A stretch of DNA of 9,299 nucleotides, from positions 1-9,299 of the forward strand of contig JAAZIZ010000061.1 in NCBI GenBank assembly GCA_012800565.1. Direction: 5' to 3'. Below, one piece after another: positions 7,578 through 9,299 of the stretch. The translations under genes and the position numbers were made by a program. The notes beneath the pieces were generated by a model. It ran no database searches, was not told the DNA's origin, and saw only the letters and a program-made list of their open reading frames with translations. The DNA is from Lentisphaerota bacterium. GTDB taxonomy: Bacteria > Verrucomicrobiota > Lentisphaeria > Oligosphaerales > Oligosphaeraceae. Numbering within the stretch: position 1 is the first letter of the stretch; every line of letters begins with the position of its first letter.

Positions 7578-7646
7578 AAAGCCCCAACGGGGCGTGATAT
7601 ACCAGGGTAGGGCAAGCGGCCCGCAGGGACGCGCCGCCCTGGGTAC
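7578..7646 (+). repeat. GC-rich dispersed hairpin repeat, copy 2 (longest copy)
   Basis: The left 30 bp (7578-7607) equal copy 1. The right part (7591-7646) matches the inverted copy 3 (9160-9210) except for one substitution and a 5-bp length difference (CCAGGGTAGGGCAAG here, CCAGGGCAAG there). The right part folds back imperfectly: CCAGGG, CGGC and GC pair with GC, GCCG and CCCTGG. The copy therefore carries two hairpins, GCCCC-AAC-GGGGC and this longer one. It ends 19 nt downstream of the stop codon of the HEAT-repeat gene, a typical site for REP-like elements. Confidence 0.85.
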
Positions 7647-7665
7647 TGGGTCAGCACAAGCACTT

Positions 7666-8868
7666 CTAAGGCGCAGCAGGGGTGCCGTTTTCAGTGCCGG
7701 CATTCGGTTTGATGAAATCATCAATGTTGATGTTGTCCAAGTTATTGATAAACAAATCATCATCAAAGAGATGATAATTCTGCTGCCACCAGGCCAGGGC
7801 CTCCGCCGTGGAATTGAAATCCTGGTCCACCGCATTCAGATAATGTTGCAGGTTCGCTTTGGCCGCTTGGCGGATATACTCATTGCTGTCATCCAGCGCC
7901 TGGAAAGCCAGCATCAGGGTGTCATAATTGGCAGAGGTGGCAGTCATAAACAGTACTCCGCCCCGGACGTCATCATAACTCGACTTTTGCGCCAGAGCAA
8001 AAGCCTGCACTTGCACATCAAGACTAAGATGCAGTATCGCTTGCAGAGCAGCACTGCGGATTTGTACATCTGTATCCTCAAAAGCAGCGGCCAGGATTGA
8101 TAGAATGGAACTGATATCGTAGGCGGAAAGAGTACTGTAATCAAACTCTGGTTGTGCTTCCTCCTCAGCCTCGTCTGCAGTTTCACCACTGTCCGGCTTA
8201 TCGTCCGTTGTAACCTCCGCTTCGCTGCCAGCTGGGCTGTCCCCAGGGATGGTTGTGTCAGTGGTGACGCTGCCGGTCGGGGTGTCTGCAGTGCTTTCCG
8301 TTCCGCCGGCTGCGGTGCTGCCGCCGGAGTCGCGGCCGAAGCTGACTTCCTGATAGCCGGTACCGACATACTGCAAGGCCTCCAAAGCCGCCAGACGCAA
8401 TTCCGGATTAGCATCATGCACCGCTTCCCGGACCACTTCCAGAACGCGGGGGTTGACTACCCCTACCAGCATCCGCAGAGCTTCTTCACGCTGATCCGGG
8501 TCCTGGGTTTTCATTGCCGCTTTGACAAAATCGATCAGGTACTCGGAATCCAGTTCCTGGGCATCGATCATCGCATCGACGATATTCATTTCATCGCCTG
8601 ACTGCAGCAGCTGAATCAGCCGTTGCAACTGGCTGCGGGACTCGGGGTTCGAGCGCGCCAGCAAGCGCCGCGTGTGATTCGCACGCTTATAGATGCTTTT
8701 GTCGGTCACAATGGTTTGGCGCCCCTGACGATCAAACTGAGGCAGGGGCGGGGAGGTGGAACGACTGTTGTCTGGCTCCCCGTCGCCAGGCCGGGTTAAC
8801 AGCAGCGCCAGAAAAATTATTACAACCAACCCCGCAACGACCAGCACTAAACTGTTTTTTGTACGCAT
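7666..8868 (-). CDS. Membrane-anchored HEAT-repeat protein, 400 aa
   Basis: Seen: an uncleaved-looking N-terminal membrane anchor (7-25) directly after MRTKNS, then a short polar linker. A helical region (about 60-170) shows HEAT/PBS-lyase-like repeats, for example REEALRMLVGVV and PELRLAALEALQYVG. A low-complexity Gly/Ser/Thr/Asp/Glu-rich insert (about 178-240) follows. A second helical block (about 248-345) contains TDVQIRSAALQAILHL and NEYIRQAAKANLQHYL. The tail has ALAWWQQN (357-364) and an Asp/Asn-rich segment, then a polar end. Known: HEAT repeats form protein-binding solenoids, and membrane-anchored versions are frequent in PVC bacteria, mostly uncharacterised. The start is supported by GAGG 4 nt before the ATG. 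It is separated from the DUF1573 gene by 381 bp of repeats, so it is probably a separate transcription unit. The binding partner is unknown. Confidence 0.87.
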   Translation of the reverse strand: MRTKNSLVLVVAGLVVIIFLALLLTRPGDGEPDNSRSTSPPLPQFDRQGRQTIVTDKSIYKRANHTRRLLARSNPESRSQLQRLIQLLQSGDEMNIVDAMIDAQELDSEYLIDFVKAAMKTQDPDQREEALRMLVGVVNPRVLEVVREAVHDANPELRLAALEALQYVGTGYQEVSFGRDSGGSTAAGGTESTADTPTGSVTTDTTIPGDSPAGSEAEVTTDDKPDSGETADEAEEEAQPEFDYSTLSAYDISSILSILAAAFEDTDVQIRSAALQAILHLSLDVQVQAFALAQKSSYDDVRGGVLFMTATSANYDTLMLAFQALDDSNEYIRQAAKANLQHYLNAVDQDFNSTAEALAWWQQNYHLFDDDLFINNLDNINIDDFIKPNAGTENGTPAAP

Positions 8869-9052
8869 TAGACCTCAACTCTCAAGATAAATCTCAACCC
8901 AGACCAGGAAATTGATAATTGTTTCGCGTTTTTTCATTTAGAATGCTGCCGGCAACTAAAAGTTCCCGCAGCCATCTATTTCTGCAGAAAAATCTTTTCC
9001 CGGAGAGGTGTTCAGACGGGCAACATACTTTGCCAGGCAGCGCATAAAAAAG
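8869..9052. other. Upstream region of the HEAT-repeat gene
   Basis: No gene is visible. The region is AT-richer than its surroundings and must contain the minus-strand leader of the HEAT-repeat gene. I see AT-rich -10-like stretches (around 8910-8945) but no convincing -35/-10 pair. TTTCTGCAGAAA at 8979-8990 is a perfect 12-bp palindrome about 110 bp upstream of the start codon and is a possible operator. Nothing else stands out. Confidence 0.4.
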
Positions 9053-9077
9053 AGGTAATATGCGAAATCTTATGATG
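9053..9077. repeat. 25-bp dispersed element, copy B
   Basis: Matches 7299-7323 at 23 of 25 positions (AGGTAATATGCGAAATC plus 8 more bases), in the same orientation. It lies 184 bp upstream of the HEAT-repeat start codon and about 80 bp left of hairpin-repeat copy 3. The order 25-bp element then hairpin repeat is the same as in the 7285-7665 spacer. Confidence 0.6.
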
Positions 9078-9159
9078 AATACTTGTAATTCTTAAGGAGG
9101 CGTTGTAGTTCAGGCTTATGTCGCGCCCTTAACAGGGCTTGGGTGGTTGGTGAGGCCTC

Positions 9160-9237
9160 GTACCCAGGGCGGCGCGTCCATGCGGGCCGCTTGCCCTGGT
9201 ATATCACGCCACGCCCCAGGTGCTGCGCCTCCGGCGC
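9160..9237 (-). repeat. GC-rich dispersed hairpin repeat, copy 3 (inverted)
   Basis: Positions 9160-9210, read on the minus strand, match 7591-7646 with one substitution and a 5-bp gap. The GCCCC-AAC-GGGGC stem of the other copies is missing. In its place, 14 nt further out, lies GCGCC-TCC-GGCGC (9225-9237), also a 5-bp stem with a 3-nt loop. The motif CGGAGGCGC occurs outside the hairpin in copy 2 (7554-7562) and inside this one (9225-9233), which suggests copy 3 is a rearranged or diverged full member. GCCCT-TAAC-AGGGC at 9125-9138 is another small stem next to it. Confidence 0.75.
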
Positions 9238-9241
9238 GGGG

Positions 9242-9299
9242 GATGGTATGGGACGTATGAGACGTATGGATGGGACAATGGGATAATGGGACAATGGGA
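9242..9299. repeat. Degenerate 8-9-bp tandem repeat, cut by the window end
   Basis: About seven imperfect units of the type ATGGGACA or ATGGGACGT run to the last base: ATGGGACGT, ATGAGACGT, ATGGAT, GGGACA, ATGGGATA, ATGGGACA, ATGGGA. The array probably continues beyond the window. Its translation gives only low-complexity peptide, so it is not coding. Arrays of this kind between genes are something I associate with Lentisphaerae and Kiritimatiellae genomes, from memory. Confidence 0.7.

Larger units (their letters stand above)
7285..7665. other. 381-bp repeat-rich spacer between the HEAT and DUF1573 genes
   Basis: I see no credible gene here. Left to right it holds the 25-bp element, hairpin-repeat copy 1, a 9-bp-stem hairpin, about 130 bp without clear structure (7446-7577), and hairpin-repeat copy 2, which ends 19 nt from the stop codon of the HEAT-repeat gene. 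The open minus-strand frame across 7340-7663 encodes PGISRPVGA twice only because it reads through both direct repeats. The spacer probably separates two transcription units, with the promoter of the four-gene unit near its left end. I could not pick a promoter with confidence. Confidence 0.6.

Noticed and set aside
7358..7646. CRISPR array
   Set aside because: Only two direct copies with a 189-bp gap; the third copy is inverted and distant, spacing is irregular, and no cas gene is present.
7340..7663. Minus-strand frame encoding PGISRPVGA twice
   Set aside because: The peptide repeat is only the translation of the two direct DNA repeats in the spacer; no domain or start signal.
9070..9294. 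Minus-strand frame of 74 codons at the right end
   Set aside because: It runs through the tandem array and hairpin-repeat copy 3; the composition follows the repeats, not a protein.

Overview
This is a bacterial window with one strand in use: five protein genes, all on the minus strand, read from right to left. The proteins are envelope or secreted types: a membrane-anchored HEAT-repeat protein, a DUF1573 lipoprotein, a two-thioredoxin DsbD/CcdA-like membrane protein, and two large secreted proteins with chitobiase C-terminal-type (CHB_HEX_C) repeats. This mix, with GC-rich dispersed repeats and a degenerate ATGGGAC-type tandem repeat between genes, suggests the Planctomycetes-Verrucomicrobia-Lentisphaerae group. 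Lentisphaerota is my best guess. It rests on family resemblance recalled from memory, not on a marker gene.

Layout, in transcription order. The right end (8869-9299) has no gene and holds a tandem repeat cut by the window edge, one copy of a GC-rich hairpin repeat, and one copy of a 25-bp element. The HEAT-repeat gene (8868-7666) follows. A 381-bp spacer (7665-7285) holds two more copies of the hairpin repeat in direct orientation, a strong 9-bp-stem hairpin, and the second copy of the 25-bp element directly in front of the next gene. Then come the DUF1573 lipoprotein (7284-6037), the thiol-disulfide transporter (5973-4360), and the secreted paralogs of 597 aa (4265-2472) and 760 aa (2434-152). 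Gaps between these four genes are 63, 94 and 37 nt. No terminator is visible until the clear rho-independent hairpin at 41-86, so they can be read as one transcription unit.

How they may work together (inference). The membrane protein would carry reducing power or disulfides across the inner membrane. The two secreted proteins downstream keep 5 and 9 cysteines after signal-peptide removal and could be its clients. The DUF1573 lipoprotein sits on the same side of the membrane. The two secreted proteins share an N-terminal beta-rich region and a C-terminal two-lobe module built on WNLL...(F/C)WVF motifs. I cannot assign this module to a named family, and it is the most interesting protein-level signal here. 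No mobile-element gene, RNA gene, CRISPR array or known defence system is visible.
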